DNA from: Sciurus carolinensis
Taxonomy: Eukaryota > Chordata > Mammalia > Rodentia > Sciuridae
NCBI RefSeq assembly: GCF_902686445.1
Contig: NC_062232.1
Location: 69,209,440-69,273,439 of the forward strand
Direction of reading: 5' to 3'
Length of the DNA stretch: 64,000 bases
Shown here: one piece after another, positions 12,291 through 24,361 of the stretch
How the letters are laid out: each line of letters opens with the position of its first letter
Position numbering within the stretch: the stretch's first letter is position 1
The notes under the pieces: generated by a model
Told to the model about the DNA's origin: nothing
Databases searched by the model: none
The model's input: the letters and a program-made list of their open reading frames with translations, nothing else
Translations under genes and position numbers: made by a program

Positions 12291-13857
12291 AACTGACAAC
12301 CAAGCAGATACTTCTAACAACAAACAAGTGCAATTTGGAAAATGCTAGATATTCTGGCAAGGTATCCAAAGGAAAAAAATACAACAGATATAAACAAATG
12401 AATTTCAAAATTTCATGGCTAAGAGAAGGAAAAGATTTAAGAGTCTTCTTCACAAACATTATAGTTGAAGTCATAGAAATGAATAAAATACCAGAGAAAG
12501 AAAATAGAGTGTGAAAAGAAAGGATTCACAGGCATAACTATGTTTACCCTTTGGGTTATATTTGGAGATTATGATTGGATCATCATGGATGTTACACTAT
12601 GGTCTAGTGTAATTATGCTATTCAAAATAACAACAAAATGTGTGATTAGTCCATTGTTAACCCTAAGAATTATTCTGTATGCCTTAGAGTGATCACAGAT
12701 GTAAAAATTATGTGGTGACCTATTTTCATATTATTCTTGCTGTAAGTTTCTTCTAAAGGTGATCAAATAAGAAAGATGATTTCTAGAGGTCTATATCTTG
12801 GGGCTACATGTAACAACACCTGTCCTAAGGAAGCCTTCTCAGTGACATCAGACAAAATTGTCTGTAGGTAGGCTCACTGGTGGTTCCTAGGAGTCCTCCA
12901 CATAATAGGGGCAAATGAACTGATAGTGACATTTTCTCATCAAGGTCATTAAAATGGCAGTTACTGCCTAAGGATTAACCAGTGTAAGAATCTGTTTTAA
13001 ATATTCTACGTAACTAAAGAGAAAAGGAAGTAAAAAATATAACCGATGGCTTTTGATATAAAATGTCAGTTAAAGATTTTGCATTTGCTGTGACATAAAT
13101 GCTTTGAAACTTTTATTTTGCTTTTAGGAATTTTCATTCATCAGTGAGTCTCAAGGAGGTTTAAATAACCAATGTTTCAACACAGTCATTATCAGTATAA
13201 CCATTAGATGGCACTATGATGCTTCTAATAAAACTGGAATAGTGACTAATCATGTGCAAACACTTATGATTAAAAATAAATTAATGATAAAGCAATTATT
13301 GCAAAGGAAATAATACAAAGAACCTCACGTTATCCTGTTAGGCCAGTCCGAAGCAAATTTTTACACATTTGGATCCATTTAATTAGCTTTTTTGACTCTA
13401 CTGTCAGTCAGTCTTAGAGGAAAGTTTTTCTCATTCTTATTATTTCAAAAAGAACTTAATATAATTTATGGTTTTCTTTGACATCCCTTCTTTGTACTCT
13501 GACAGACATTAGAAACCTTGAACATTATTTGCTAAATAAAAAATGTTATGCTGGCTAAACTAGAAAAAAAGGTGTGTTTTCAAGAAAATATATTGGCATA
13601 TGGAAAAAAACATATAGTTTGGGTGTTCTGATTACTTAAAACAGATTTTTGTTATCTGTCAGATTTAAATAAGTTTTAAGATAAATTTGATACAACCACA
13701 GACATGATTTGGAACTCTATGGAACTTTAAAGGACATCAAAAAGTTTTTGATTTTTTTTTTGGTGGAAATAATTTTTCTTCAAATCATATATCAATCAGA
13801 AAGCTGAAGTGTAAAACAACAATGAAAGTAGAACAAGGGAGGTGAGCAGTAAGGATT
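12291..13857. other. unannotated interval
   Basis: No gene or repeat family recognised. The section 12780-12990 is more mixed in base composition than its surroundings but shows no open frame worth calling. Confidence 0.4.
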
Positions 13858-13886
13858 GGGGAGTTGGGGTTGGGGTCTGGGTAGGG
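13858..13886 (+). other. G-quadruplex-type motif
   Basis: Five closely spaced G runs (GGGG, GGGG, GGGG, GGG, GGG) with loops of 2-4 bases inside an otherwise AT-rich region. This satisfies the usual G3+N1-7 pattern. The G-rich segment continues more weakly to about 13910. Folding in vivo is inference. Confidence 0.75.
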
Positions 13887-14459
13887 TTGGAGCCTGGACC
13901 CCGGTGAGGTCTGTGCTCACTTTCTTTTGTATCCCTTCTCTGAATTTGAGGAAAGCATCTTGGAAAACTGACACAGACGAACATCCCCACTTTTTTCATT
14001 TTCTAATTCAAAGTTTCAGAGAAGATTAAAAAAGGGGGAAAAATATACAAGGTCACACTCAAGGTGATATTTGTGCCACGTGCACAATCTTCCCTGGCCT
14101 TCCTAACCAAAGGTCTAATATCAATTTCACTGGATTATTAAGTCTTCCTTAATCTTACACTCAACTTCTGATGGAATAAAAGCATGCCTTGCTGCTTGTG
14201 TCCTCATTCTGTTGTAATGTTATTAAATCTTCTAATTTTCATGTAAATTCTTTCTTTGCTTGAGATTGCAATTAAAGCAACAGAGATATTTCACAATAGA
14301 TATTATAGAAATGTTAGGATTCAGAATGGTTTCAGATATTTTGCCTTTTAAGCTACTCTTATTTCTCACAAAACAACAATATTACTAAATGATATAGGTC
14401 AAGAACACTGGACTGGAAGTCAGGAAAACAATACCAGAGACAGAACAGAAAATTGAAAA
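13887..14459. other. unannotated interval
   Basis: Overlapping reverse open frames end near 13999. They are proline-rich only because the complement of the G-rich block codes for prolines, and no domain is recognisable. Confidence 0.4.
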
Positions 14460-14680
14460 GACCAAGGACTTTGGAATTATATTGACTCAGTTCAACAAAA
14501 TTAACTGTGTCAAACATGGATGAGATACTAATGGAGTCTTAGCTACATGAATGGTATAATGAGGTTAATAATACTTAGCTGACCAGGTTGTCAGAGGATT
14601 GCATGAGAAAATTTATACAAAAGACCCACCACCAAACCTAGATGGCAGTAGGGACTATATATTAACCACTTTTTCTTCTT
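14460..14680 (+). repeat. MIR SINE, decayed
   Basis: GACCAAGGACTTTGGAATTA and GACTCAGTTCAACAAAATTA fit the MIR 5' part. AATGAGGTTAATAATACTTA and CAGAGGATTGCATGAGAAAA fit the 3' core. Weak but in order. Confidence 0.5.
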
Positions 14681-15433
14681 ATTGTAGTCACTTTTCTGTT
14701 TTGGTTCTGATTTAAACAGAAAAATTTAAATCAACTTGGTGACTTTGCAATGTCAATCATTAAGACTTCCTTACCTCTGTATTTCCTCCAAGCTGTGATA
14801 TTTTGTGATTATATAAATGCTACTATTTACATAGTTTACATACTTTAAACTTTCTCCTTCTTAATATGATTTCATTAGGGTTAGTAGTATCTGCACATAG
14901 ATAATAGAATTCTTTGTTTCATTACTAGCACTATCATTAATGACCAACAAGATAATATATATAATTTCAATTTAAACAGTTCTTTTCTTTTAGATCTTAG
15001 AAACTTTACTGACTAGACTGTATTGAACCTTCAACCTTTATTTTAAAATTTCATTGAGTTTAAGTAGCTCAGAAACACATCAACAAATACTTTTTGCTTT
15101 CATGTATGCTCCATGATGATAAAATTAATATCTGCACATATTCATAACTCCTGTATCTCTAACTTCATGATTTTAAAATGTCATTCTAATTATAAAGGTA
15201 AATATTTTTCACATAAAACTCAATTATGTAAAAACATACATTTCTAAGTCTCCCTTGAACAAAGTATCTAGATGAAATTTAGATTCAGCCAAGTTGACAC
15301 GGTGATAGAAAAGTTGGATTTAGTAAAAGGCAAAAACTTTGCTTCTTTTGATCTTGCTATTTCTGCAATCTAAGAGAGTCATGCAGACAATAGAGGTCTC
15401 CCTGTGTAGTTGCTCATTTTATATCAGGGCCAG

Positions 15434-15991
15434 TGATACCACAGGTTATTGGTGACAAGTTCTGCTTCCTCAAATGTCGAAGTTTGAACATTAGAGAATC
15501 ACGACGAAGCAAGCACATAGAACAGGTTTTATTTAAAGGTAGTAACACAGACTTCTCCTGGGAGGAAGAAGGGGGCTCTGACTGGTATTCTGGTATCACA
15601 AGAAGTGAGCACACTCTGCCCTTTTTACAGACTAAACTTTCCTTTGTTCTCCTGCTCTCTCCCCCCTTGTCTCTCTCCTTCCTGCCTACATGACTAGGTC
15701 CTGGAGATACCTATGAGATGGCAGAAAGGTGAGAGGCAGAAGGGCTGGGGGAAGGGCCAAATGGAGTGATTCACCAGGTAACAGCCCAGGGGTCATTAAT
15801 TAGCAATTCCCTGCCTACAGTCTTTTGGGAGGGGTAGTATAGGCAGGTAAACTTGGTGATCAAAGGACTCTGGAGACATTGACATTGCATTCTCCCAGGG
15901 GCAATATCCAAAGACTCCCATTGGCCTCTATTTTCTCGATTCCACTGGATCACCTATCTATACTAACTGCCTGTCTTCAATTATGGCTTCA
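15434..15991 (-). mobile_element. solo LTR A of an ERV family (older copy)
   Basis: Forward-strand edges TGATACC... and ...TGGCTTCA mean the LTR reads TGAAGCC...GGTATCA on the reverse strand. It is flanked by CCAG on both sides (15430-15433 and 15992-15995), a perfect 4-bp target duplication as made by gammaretrovirus-like (ERV1) integrases. It is clearly related to the two LTRs downstream but much more diverged from them than they are from each other. The open frames on both strands between 15414 and 15953 lie inside the LTR and are not genes. No internal viral region remains. Confidence 0.85.
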
Positions 15992-15995
15992 CCAG

Positions 15996-16605
15996 GGCTA
16001 GGGTGAAGACTTTAGTACAAACTTAAAGGTGACACCAAAAGTCTCAGTAATTAAAATAAATAATATTTAATGCAGTGTTTTAAAAGGAAAAAATAAAGTG
16101 AAAAACCTTATGATGAAAAGTTGTAAAGAAATTTAAGGTCAATATACTGATGTTTCATCTTGCCTCAAATTCTAATGTGGCTTCTGACTGGACATCTTAT
16201 TGATCTAGATTTTACTTCCAGCTTTGGTAATTGGTTCACTAGTGCAATAATTCTGATTTAACTATTTTATCAATATATTTCATTCATATTTACCATCTTA
16301 TTTTGTCTTTGGCACTTGTTTTGCCTATTCATTTTTTTCTTCTTTCTAACCTGTTTTTTCATTTGGTTGATTATTTTTATCATTCAATTCACTTTTTTCT
16401 CCTAGATGAGGTGGGTTCACATTTCACTTCAATTTTTAAAAGTCTTTGTCTGGCAACTAAAACTTGCAGACTACACTTATATAAGTACCAAATATCTGTT
16501 CCTTTCTCCAGAATTATACAAGAAATTTAGAACATTTAACTGTTTAACTTCACCTGCCATAGGTTATTATTCTCCCATTTCAATTTTATAATTTTTTGTA
16601 ACCTC
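15996..16605. other. host DNA between LTR A and LTR B
   Basis: AT-rich, no recognised repeat. It shows no viral coding similarity, which argues that A and B are separate insertions and not the ends of one provirus. Confidence 0.5.
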
Positions 16606-16609
16606 ACAG

Positions 16610-17151
16610 TGATACCGCTCTTTACTGGTGACGAGTCCTGCTTCCTCAGGTGTTGAAGTAAAATGCCAGAGAAGCACACTGAGGCAAATGTAGAGTGGAA
16701 ATGCAGCTTTATTAAAGGAAAGTAAAAGCAGACTTTTCCCGGGTGGAAGAAGGGGACCCAAAGGCGAAATCCATGGGATGAGCAATTCTTGTCCTTTTTA
16801 TGGGTTTTATTATCCCATTCTTTCTTCCTTATCTCTTCCTTTCCTGCCTACGGGATTAGGCCTGGTTTTGCAGGTGAGATGTAAAAAGTGAAAAGTGGAT
16901 GAGGCAGGGGGAGGGTCAAAGTGATTCAGACAGGCAAGGGCCCAGGGGGCATTAATCAGCACCTTCCTGCCTATAGTCTCTGACAAGGGCAGGTAAATTT
17001 GGTTATCAATGGGTTCTGCAGGTCCGTGACATTCCATTCTCCCATGGCAGTCTCCAACTTCCAGAGGCAGATGAATTTATGACCTCCATTTTCTTGATCT
17101 GACCCGATTTCCTATTTCTACACTAACTGCCTGTCCCCAATTCTGGCTTCA
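16610..17151 (-). mobile_element. solo LTR B of the same ERV family
   Basis: 542 bp, TGAAGCC...GGTATCA on the reverse strand, flanked by ACAG at 16606-16609 and 17152-17155. A polyadenylation signal is visible on the reverse strand as TTTATT in forward sequence at 16708-16713 (AATAAA), with a TATA-like CATAAAAA upstream at about 16795. The separate perfect target duplication shows it is a complete solo LTR. Confidence 0.93.
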
Positions 17152-17155
17152 ACAG

Positions 17156-17560
17156 CATGTTTAATACAATTAATGGACTTATATCAACATAGTCAAATAG
17201 TATATTTTCATTTCCTTCTCAAATGTCCTACCTATGATCTACAATTATTTGCCTAACATATGACATTCATACTTTGTAATTTCCTTTAATTAGGAGTGGC
17301 TGACATAAACTTACTTAGTTCTTGTTTGCTTGAAAAATCATGTTTTTCAAAGGAAGACATCTTACTGTTAATTGCTTCCATTATTGTTGATGGAATGACA
17401 TATAGTCTAAATATTGTTCCCCTCAAATTAAAAAAAAATCCTCATGTATGCTTTACTGAAATTAGGATATTTATTATAACACCACATTATCAATTAATGC
17501 ACATCCTACCTTTAATCAGTGTGCCATTATACATCATAGGTCATGAAAAGTCAGACTTTG
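17156..17560. other. host DNA between LTR B and LTR C
   Basis: About 400 bp of AT-rich sequence. The forward open frame 17296-17586 runs from here into LTR C and has no recognisable domain. Confidence 0.45.
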
Positions 17561-17564
17561 ATAG

Positions 17565-18107
17565 TGATACCGCTCTTTACCAGTGACGAGTCCTGCTTCC
17601 TCAGGTGTTGAAGTATAACGCCGGAGAAGCACGCGGAGGCAAATGTAGAGTGGAAAATGCAGCTTTATTAAAGAAAAGTAAAAGCAGACTTCTCCCGGGT
17701 GGAAGAAGGGGACCCAAAGGCGGAATCCATGGGATGAGCAAATCTCGTCCTTTTTATGGGTTTTATTATCCCATTCTTTCCCCCTTATCTCTTCCCTTCC
17801 TGCCTACGGGATTAGGCCTGGTTTTGCAGGTGAGATGTAAAAAGTGAAAAGTGGATGGGGCAGGGGGAGGGTCAAAGTGATTCAGACAGGCAAGGGCCCA
17901 GGGGGCATTAATCAGCACCTTCCTGCCTGTAGTCTCTGACAAGGGCAGGTAAATTTGGTTATCAATGGGTTCTGCAGGTCCGTGACATTCCATTCTCCCA
18001 TGGCAGTCTCCAACTTCCAGAGGCAGATGACTTTATGGCCTCCATTTTCTTGATCTGACCCGATTTCCTATTTCTACACTAACTGCCTGTCCCCAATTCT
18101 GGCTTCA
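17565..18107 (-). mobile_element. solo LTR C of the same ERV family
   Basis: 543 bp, same termini and orientation as LTR B. By eye the two differ at about 19 positions plus one single-base indel, near 3.5 percent. The flanks are ATAG (17561-17564) and TTAG (18108-18111), a 3-of-4 match, so the duplication is probably mutated. The reverse open frame 17766-17993 is the twin of that at 16810-17037 in LTR B and is an LTR artefact. Confidence 0.9.
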
Positions 18108-18111
18108 TTAG

Positions 18112-18741
18112 TCTTCATAGTTATGACAAGTATTCTGTTTTCCTAAACAAAAACGAGTGGTAATATTGGTCAGTGAGAGTATGAAAGAAAGGAAAGATCA
18201 GTATTTTATATTTAAATGCAAGAATTGAGGAAATCTGACTGATAGGAGCAGGAACTTCTGGCATGTTGTTATACACTAGGCTGATTACAGATAACAATAA
18301 TGTACTCAACATTTTATAAAGCTAGAAGAATGGATTTTGAAAGTTTTTTACCATAAATAACTGATGTTTGAAGAGATACACTTAACCTCATTTAAACATT
18401 ACACTATATATGTATACACATATGTATCATTCATCTCAATTTTATACTATTTCAAGTCACTAATCCTTATTCTAATGCCCAAATTCTAACTTTTGCAAGT
18501 AAAACTTCTTTGCATTAAAAAACATACTCCAAATTGATTCCAAATTTCTTCTAGTGTCTTACTTTTGTGAATGATTCTACACCTCCTTAGTATAATATAC
18601 CATTCTGATTAATGATGAAAATCACTTCATTCAATTTGAATTCTGCAAAACAGGCCACCCAATTAAATAATACTATGTCATTCACTTATTAGATCAAAAT
18701 AGAAACATAACTGAATTCATTTTGTTTTTAAAATCGCTTCT
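18112..18741. other. unannotated AT-rich DNA
   Basis: Nothing recognised. Contains a short TATATATGTATACACATATG patch near 18405. Confidence 0.4.
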
Positions 18742-18828
18742 GGAGTTAGGGAGATAGCTCAGTCGGTAGAGGGCTTGCCTTGCAAGCCCAAAGCCCTGGG
18801 TTCATCCCCAGCACCGCACAAAAAAAAA
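18742..18828 (+). repeat. ID SINE, compact form
   Basis: A short ID element of about 75 bp plus A-tail. It has the tRNA-like A-box region GATAGCTCAGTCGGTAGAG and B-box region GGGTTCATCCCCAGCACC. Flanks AAAATCGCTTCT (18730-18741) and AAAATCACTTCT (18829-18840) give an 11-of-12 target duplication. The Pol III boxes are readable, but this is a retroposon, not a tRNA gene. Confidence 0.95.
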
Positions 18829-18992
18829 AAAATCACTTCTGACTTCACCTGGAAATAAGTTGAGAGGTAATTTTGAAATAATAAGATATTAAACTAGATT
18901 AAAAGAATAAGTAACCAATGACATTTTGCTACTAAAAATTGAAAATCAAAGTCATTACCCCACAGAGGGATTTAACAGTCCTAATAGATTTT

Positions 18993-19122
18993 CTTTTTTG
19001 TTGTTATAGATGGACAAAGACCTTTATTTTTTATTTATGTTGTTACGTGATGCTGAGGATCAAGCCCAGTGCCTCATACATGCTAGGCCAGCACTCTACT
19101 ACTGAGCTACAACCACAGCTCC
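18993..19122 (-). repeat. ID-type SINE with long tail, reverse
   Basis: Forward sequence shows TTTATTTTTTATTTATGTTG, then GATGCTGAGGATCAAGCCCA, then CTACAACCACAGCTCC, the full antisense order of the long-tailed sciurid SINE. Target duplication not resolved. Confidence 0.88.
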
Positions 19123-19628
19123 TTCAGTTTTTATTGTTCATTCCAACACTCATTTTAAAAATATCTAGTGTTTGCCAAATATTGTATGGTGTATGTTTAA
19201 TACAAGTATGAAAAAATAAAAAATTCTAGGAAGAGGTTATACAACCAAGTAATAAGTTCAATACAAACCAATATCATAACCAAAAAAAAAACTTTTGACA
19301 GAAAGTTGACTACTTCTGAATATTACAAAAATTAGATCAATATTCTGTATTATTTTGAACAATGTCATTGGAACTTTCTAATGGAATGTGGGTTAGATTG
19401 TAAAGACAGAGAACTTAAAGTACATTACTAATAACTCTATCATCTAACATTAGGAACAAAGTAGTTTCTTAAATTTGACACAAATAACTGTGGTTTTGTT
19501 TCATTTCTAATGCCTTTATTCTGATCCCTTTCTTTTTGGCTATGATCAGCTTCTCTTTTTCCAGTCAAAAGTGTGGTCTCTCTATACCATAATATCAAAG
19601 GCTACTCTCAGAAAAGAGCATTAGGAAC

Positions 19629-19957
19629 TGAAATTTTTGTGCTTCAAAAATTCATATGTTGTAGTCCTAACTACTGAGGTGATAATATTTCGAGATATTA
19701 TTTGGAGATTGTGCCTTTGGGAGATAAGACTTTGTGACATTTGTGCTCTCATAAGAGACACTAGGCAGTTCCTGCCTTGTGAGAACTCAGCAAGAAGATA
19801 GTCTTCTGCAAGTTAAGAAGAGGGTCCTTATCAGAAACCCACTGTACTGGTACACTGAGTTTGGACTTTCAGTCTCCAGAACTATGATAAATAAATTCCT
19901 TTTGTTTATACCACATTGGCTATGGTACTTTATGTCAGCTTGAATTGAGTAAAATAA
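19629..19957 (+). mobile_element. MST-type MaLR solo LTR
   Basis: The block AAAAATTCATATGTTGTAGT near the 5' end, GCCTTTGGGAGATAAGA in the middle, and CAGTCTCCAGAACTATGATA with AATAAATTCCTTTTG near the 3' end follow the forward order of MST/MaLR LTRs. The AATAAA polyadenylation signal is intact. Edges are approximate. Confidence 0.75.
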
Positions 19958-20129
19958 ATAGTGAGAAATTATGATTTCATCTCCTTTCCCAGGATATCAG
20001 AAGTTAAGCCATTGACTTGATTGTGGCATGAAATATTTGTTCCTCCCTAATTAAGTGCATGGCTACCTTTGCCTCCACTTCCCAATTCAAGCATGAATAT
20101 CCAAAATACTTTTTATCTGTTTAAATTTG

Positions 20130-20230
20130 TTGCCAGCCTCTTATTTAATTGTTATAATATCCTTATGACTCTATAATATTATCCAATTCAGAAAAAGGGA
20201 GTAAAACTCATTGTTGCTTACAAGTGATAG
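20130..20230 (-). repeat. possible MIR, reverse
   Basis: TTATTTAATTGTTATAATATCC and TCCAATTCAGAAAAAGGGAG faintly match reverse MIR core order. Low confidence. A short odd-length palindrome, GTTCAGTT-G-AACTGAAC, follows at about 20235. Confidence 0.35.
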
Positions 20231-20377
20231 TCAGTTCAGTTCAGTTGAACTGAACAAATATCTATGAAACATATACTCTGTCCATAAAGTAGTATTAGAA
20301 TTGCAAAGATGCATGCAACATTAAAGTATGCTTCCTCCATGTTAGAAATGTGTTCTGAATCATTTATACTTAGTCAT

Positions 20378-20506
20378 TCTTTTTAAAATTTTTTTTACTT
20401 GTCGATAGACCTTTTATTATATTTATTTATATGTGGTACGTATTATGGAACCCAGGGTCTCGCACATGCCAGGCAAGCACTTAACCACTGAGTCACAACT
20501 CCAGCC
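20378..20506 (-). repeat. ID-type SINE, reverse
   Basis: TTTTATTATATTTATTTATA tail, GGAACCCAGGGTCTCGCACA (B-box region) and CACAACTCCAGCCCC (5' end) in antisense order. Confidence 0.9.
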
Positions 20507-22526
20507 CCACCATTCTTGTTATCAGTTGCACAAATCTGTAAAACATTTATAGTTTTAGGTACAATCTGTTACTATAAGATAAAATGATGCATTATAGTCC
20601 AGCCAGAGATAGAATCTATAACTTTGACCTCATCAACTACTGTCTGTACACTCACTAAACATTTAATTCTGGGTTATTTGTTGATTTTTTACCTATTTTA
20701 TTCTCTCTGCTTCAGGAGACTTCAAAGAATGAAAGATATTTTTCATTCTTGTGTCAAGAAAAGGAGGCAAGCCTGTTTGAATCATTACTTCTCGCCTCAT
20801 GAGATCCTTAATAGCTTTTGCACTTCAGGATTCAAAACAGAAGTTTTTAGCGCACTAGGAAGACCCAACTCTTGATTATAGGGTGAAGGAAAAAACGCTG
20901 GTGTTGAAAGTCAAATGTGATTAATTGGTCTTCCCTGAGATCATAAATGAGTAAATAGTTAATCTGAAACTAACAGGGAAATGTGTTTGGTGGTATTTGT
21001 GACATGTACCTCACAGATAGCATTACTTAAAAGATTTGTCAGTTTCTATAGAGGAAGGGTAAACAGCAGAATTTCAAAATGGATCAAGTGGGCTTAGACA
21101 ATGAGCATTTCAATGATTATCAAAATAGATTGAAGGTCACAGGCACTTTCCATGAAGAAAATTAATTGCATGACTTTGGCTTGAGGAGAGGGGCAAAATC
21201 AACACTTGAGATTGGTCATTTTCTTACCCTGACAAGTTGGAACATAAAAACATATCATTCGACTTCGGAAAGAGTAGAGAGGTATGGGACTATGTTTGTA
21301 TCTGAAAGTTGTGGAACAAATGTCCATTATCAACTGTAAAATGAAGATCTGTACATTTCCCAGTTCAACTGCATATACATAAGATTAAAATGAGTCTTTA
21401 AAAAATGTATTAAGTGCTAGTATGAAATATATTTATCCTATGAGTAGGGAGCTGAAAGCTCACCTGGCCCATATAAAATTGATTTCATTATATAATTTTG
21501 CAAGGAGCACAAGATAGAAAACTTTTCTAAGTATTGCAGACAGTTTTATCTGTGGGGTTTTCATCAAATCAATGTAACTTGAGCCCACTGCATATTAATA
21601 AAAAATAAATACTTCTTTATTATCATCAAGGTAATAAAGTCACTGCAGAATAGTTAAAAAGTAATGGTACTAAAACTGTACAACAATACTATTTTTAACT
21701 ATTGCCTCTATTTTCAAACTCTGTTTTTACCTGAAAATAAGCTTTGCATCTTTCCAGGAAAAAAATCAAGTTACTTGCTGACAAGAATAAGAGGAAAGAG
21801 ATGGTCAATTAAAACATTAAGTTGCATAATATTGGTAATCTTTTAATCAGTAATGAGGTGGCCCCTGCAGAAATATACACAGGGCCAAACATCTCAAGCG
21901 ATGGAATATTTAAACATTGTACTAGGATTCTATTGCTTTGCCTAAAATTTTCACCAATAGGGTCTTTCTTTTGGGTAACAAATATAGACAGAAAACATGA
22001 AAGACAGTAAAATACATGAGCCTTTGTGCTCTTTTCCAAGGTAGAGAAGGTGCTTGATTTTCTTGTTTTATTCTCTTAACATGTATTTAAAGATCAAAAT
22101 AAAAGTCCTGCAATACTTTCCACTGAATGAATAGAGATAAATTAAGCAGAGGAATAGATAACAACTAAAGATAAACTTCACTATTTGTCTTGAGTAAGTC
22201 TAAACATCTTATTTCAAAAAAAATGCCTGACAATGATTTAAAACAACCTCTATCAAGCCACTACAATATTCGTCAGCTCGTCCCATCTCCCCCCCACCCT
22301 TAGACACGGATAACAGTTTTCATGAATAATTTTAAAACAGCATAAATACCTGTAATAAATGCAGAGATGAGGTATATGCTATGGTGTAAAGTTTTTGATA
22401 CTGGCCATATGAGCTATTGAAAGTTTCCTGCTAAAATTAAAAGCGGTTTTGTTGTTCATTCATACAATTCCATCAACAACAGTTTATGGAGAAGCAAATG
22501 CCTGATCTCTCATTTTTTTCTTTCAG
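20507..22526. other. unannotated interval
   Basis: About 2 kb without a recognised repeat or gene. Open frames at 20624-20875, 21664-21846, 21809-22039 and 21822-22010 overlap on opposite strands or lack any motif. A C-rich patch sits near 22288-22300. Confidence 0.4.
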
Positions 22527-22645
22527 TTCGGACCTCTTTTTATGCAAAGATGCTGGAAAACACCTTTCTCAATGGGGATGTCTTCCAGAAGTTCTGCTGT
22601 CATGATGTGTTCTTTAAGACATCAGAGGCAAGATTTAAAAAATAA
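22527..22645 (+). other. exon-like segment, unidentified
   Basis: A polypyrimidine tract (TTTTTTTCTTTCAG, ending at 22526) looks like a good 3' splice site. Directly after it, the frame starting at 22529 stays open for 38 codons with protein-like composition (aromatics, a CC pair, balanced charges) and stops at TAA 22643-22645. An AATAAA overlaps the stop. I do not recognise the protein, see no 5' splice site, and a longer open frame in another phase (22542-22856) covers the same bases. It may be a terminal exon, a non-coding RNA exon or chance. Confidence 0.2.
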
Positions 22646-23589
22646 ATACTCACACATTATGTGTATCCATGTGTGTGCTTCTATCTTTTCCTTTTCCCCC
22701 AAAACCTTTCCTATTTTAAGGGTTCACTTTGTCATTCATCTGTTAATACAATTCCCCTGTGAAGATTGCTTAGTAGCAGTCTGTGTGTTTCTGCTAAGCA
22801 TGTCTGAAGAGAGATTGAGTTGTTTTTCTATTGTTTTTCACTGGATAAAAGTGTGAATGCTTCATTAACACTTCTTAGGCTATAAGTGAAATGTCTTTTT
22901 GAAAAATAATAAACAGTCTGTGTCCCAGCAGCTCCTCACCTAATCTGGCCCCCAAAACCTCTCTTCACTGTCCCAGGGCACAGATACATTTTGTGTTTGT
23001 TTTTTTTCCTTACCATAAAGCATTGGAAAAAAAAAAAAAAAATTCTGGCATGAAGGTCTAAAGAATATATACTGTCCATGCCTTTTCCAAGCTTAGTGAC
23101 AAAGGTCTTTTTACTTGTTCTCTATAGCAGCTATTAAAGCAAGTTCAACAATGCCTGTTGCCAGAAAAAGGGTTTTGCTCAATTTTTTAAAATCATTTTA
23201 CCAGTATTTCTTCTGAGCAGAAGTATTTATATAATGGTAAAAGTACAAGAAAAGTTTGTAAATGCTGATAGTATAAGAAATGACACAATCTGGTCATAAT
23301 TCAGAGGATGGGGTAAGTTGCTTATTATTTTCTATTTATATCTCCCTAAATATAAATAGGGAACAAAAGAAATGGGAAAAGTAATGGATTTCAATATTTT
23401 CACATTATTCTGCTCTAAGCCCAAGGTGATATTATAATAGGCTAGATATCAATTATAAATTTTTATTTCGAAGGACTTATAACTTATTTCTTAGTAAATG
23501 CATATAAAAACAAAAAACCTGACTTGTAATGTCACAGTATAAATAGTACTGATTCTATACAAATATTGTTTGATTTAATAAAGTAATAT
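22646..23589. other. unannotated interval
   Basis: No repeat family recognised. Includes a 16-base A run near 23027-23042. Confidence 0.4.
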
Positions 23590-23800
23590 TAACCATGAAT
23601 TCTGAATCAAAGCTGCCTGGGTTCAAATTGTTGCTCTGCTTTCTACAAGCTGTGTGTCTGTACAATAGTCAATTCTCTGAGTCTTACATTTCACAGGCAA
23701 AATGGAAATAGTTGAAGTATGCTTGCCTCAGAGAATTTTTGAAAGAATGCCTCACAGAGTTTTTGAAAGAATGAAATGAGTCAAGATTCGTAAAATATTG
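23590..23800 (+). repeat. MIR SINE
   Basis: GAATCAAAGCTGCCTGGGTT, TTGCTCTGCTTTCTACAAGC, CAGGCAAAATGGAAATAG and GAATGAAATGAGTC follow forward MIR order. Inside it, an imperfect 24-25 bp tandem duplication (CCTCAGAGAATTTTTGAAAG / CCTCACAGAGTTTTTGAAAG units, about 23727-23774) has expanded the core. Confidence 0.7.
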
Positions 23801-24229
23801 TGCTGTTTTTCAAAATTGTTAGGAGGGGGGAAGGGAGGAACGTATTCGAATTACTGGAAAACTTTTTCAAGCTAAGGGTCTTGATGAAACTGCTATCTAG
23901 AGAGGTGAGTATGCCCAATCTAAATGTAAATCACTGCTTTTTTGAACCATTGTTGCTCTGTTATATTCCTTCGATGTGTTGGAGTTAGAAACCAGGCCAA
24001 AAGATATTACTACGGAGGGACATATATCAACAAACATATAGCCTCTGGGTCAGGGATTTACATACACTGTGTTAAACCTGGGAAACCCTGGGAAATATGT
24101 ATTATTTTTAGTATAATACACAGAAGCAAACAGCAAAGTCAGAGTGGGTATAAATTTTCTGATGTCACTATGATAATAAATTTTTAAAAATGAGATTTGA
24201 ACTCACCTCTGTCTCCAAAGCTTTGTCCA

Positions 24230-24345
24230 GCCTTCCTTTCTTCCTTCCTTTCTCCCTCCCTCCCTCCCTTCCTTCCTTCCTTCCTTCCTTCCTTCCTTCC
24301 TCCCTCCCTTCCTTCCTTCCTTTCTTCTTTTTTTCCCCTTTACCC
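24230..24345. repeat. (TTCC)n polypyrimidine tract
   Basis: About 110 bases of almost pure pyrimidine, mostly TTCC tetranucleotides with CCCT variants. The forward and reverse open frames here are the repeat translated. Confidence 0.97.
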
Positions 24346-24361
24346 CACCAGGCGGCTGTTT

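Noticed and set aside
16610..18107. LTR B and LTR C as the two ends of one provirus
   Set aside because: LTR B has its own perfect ACAG duplication on both sides, and the 400 bp between B and C has no viral features. The outer flanks ACAG and TTAG do not match.
18742..18828. tRNA-gene-like sequence with readable A and B boxes
   Set aside because: A-tail and flanking 12-bp target duplication show it is an ID retroposon, not a tRNA gene. The same applies to 34492-34578.
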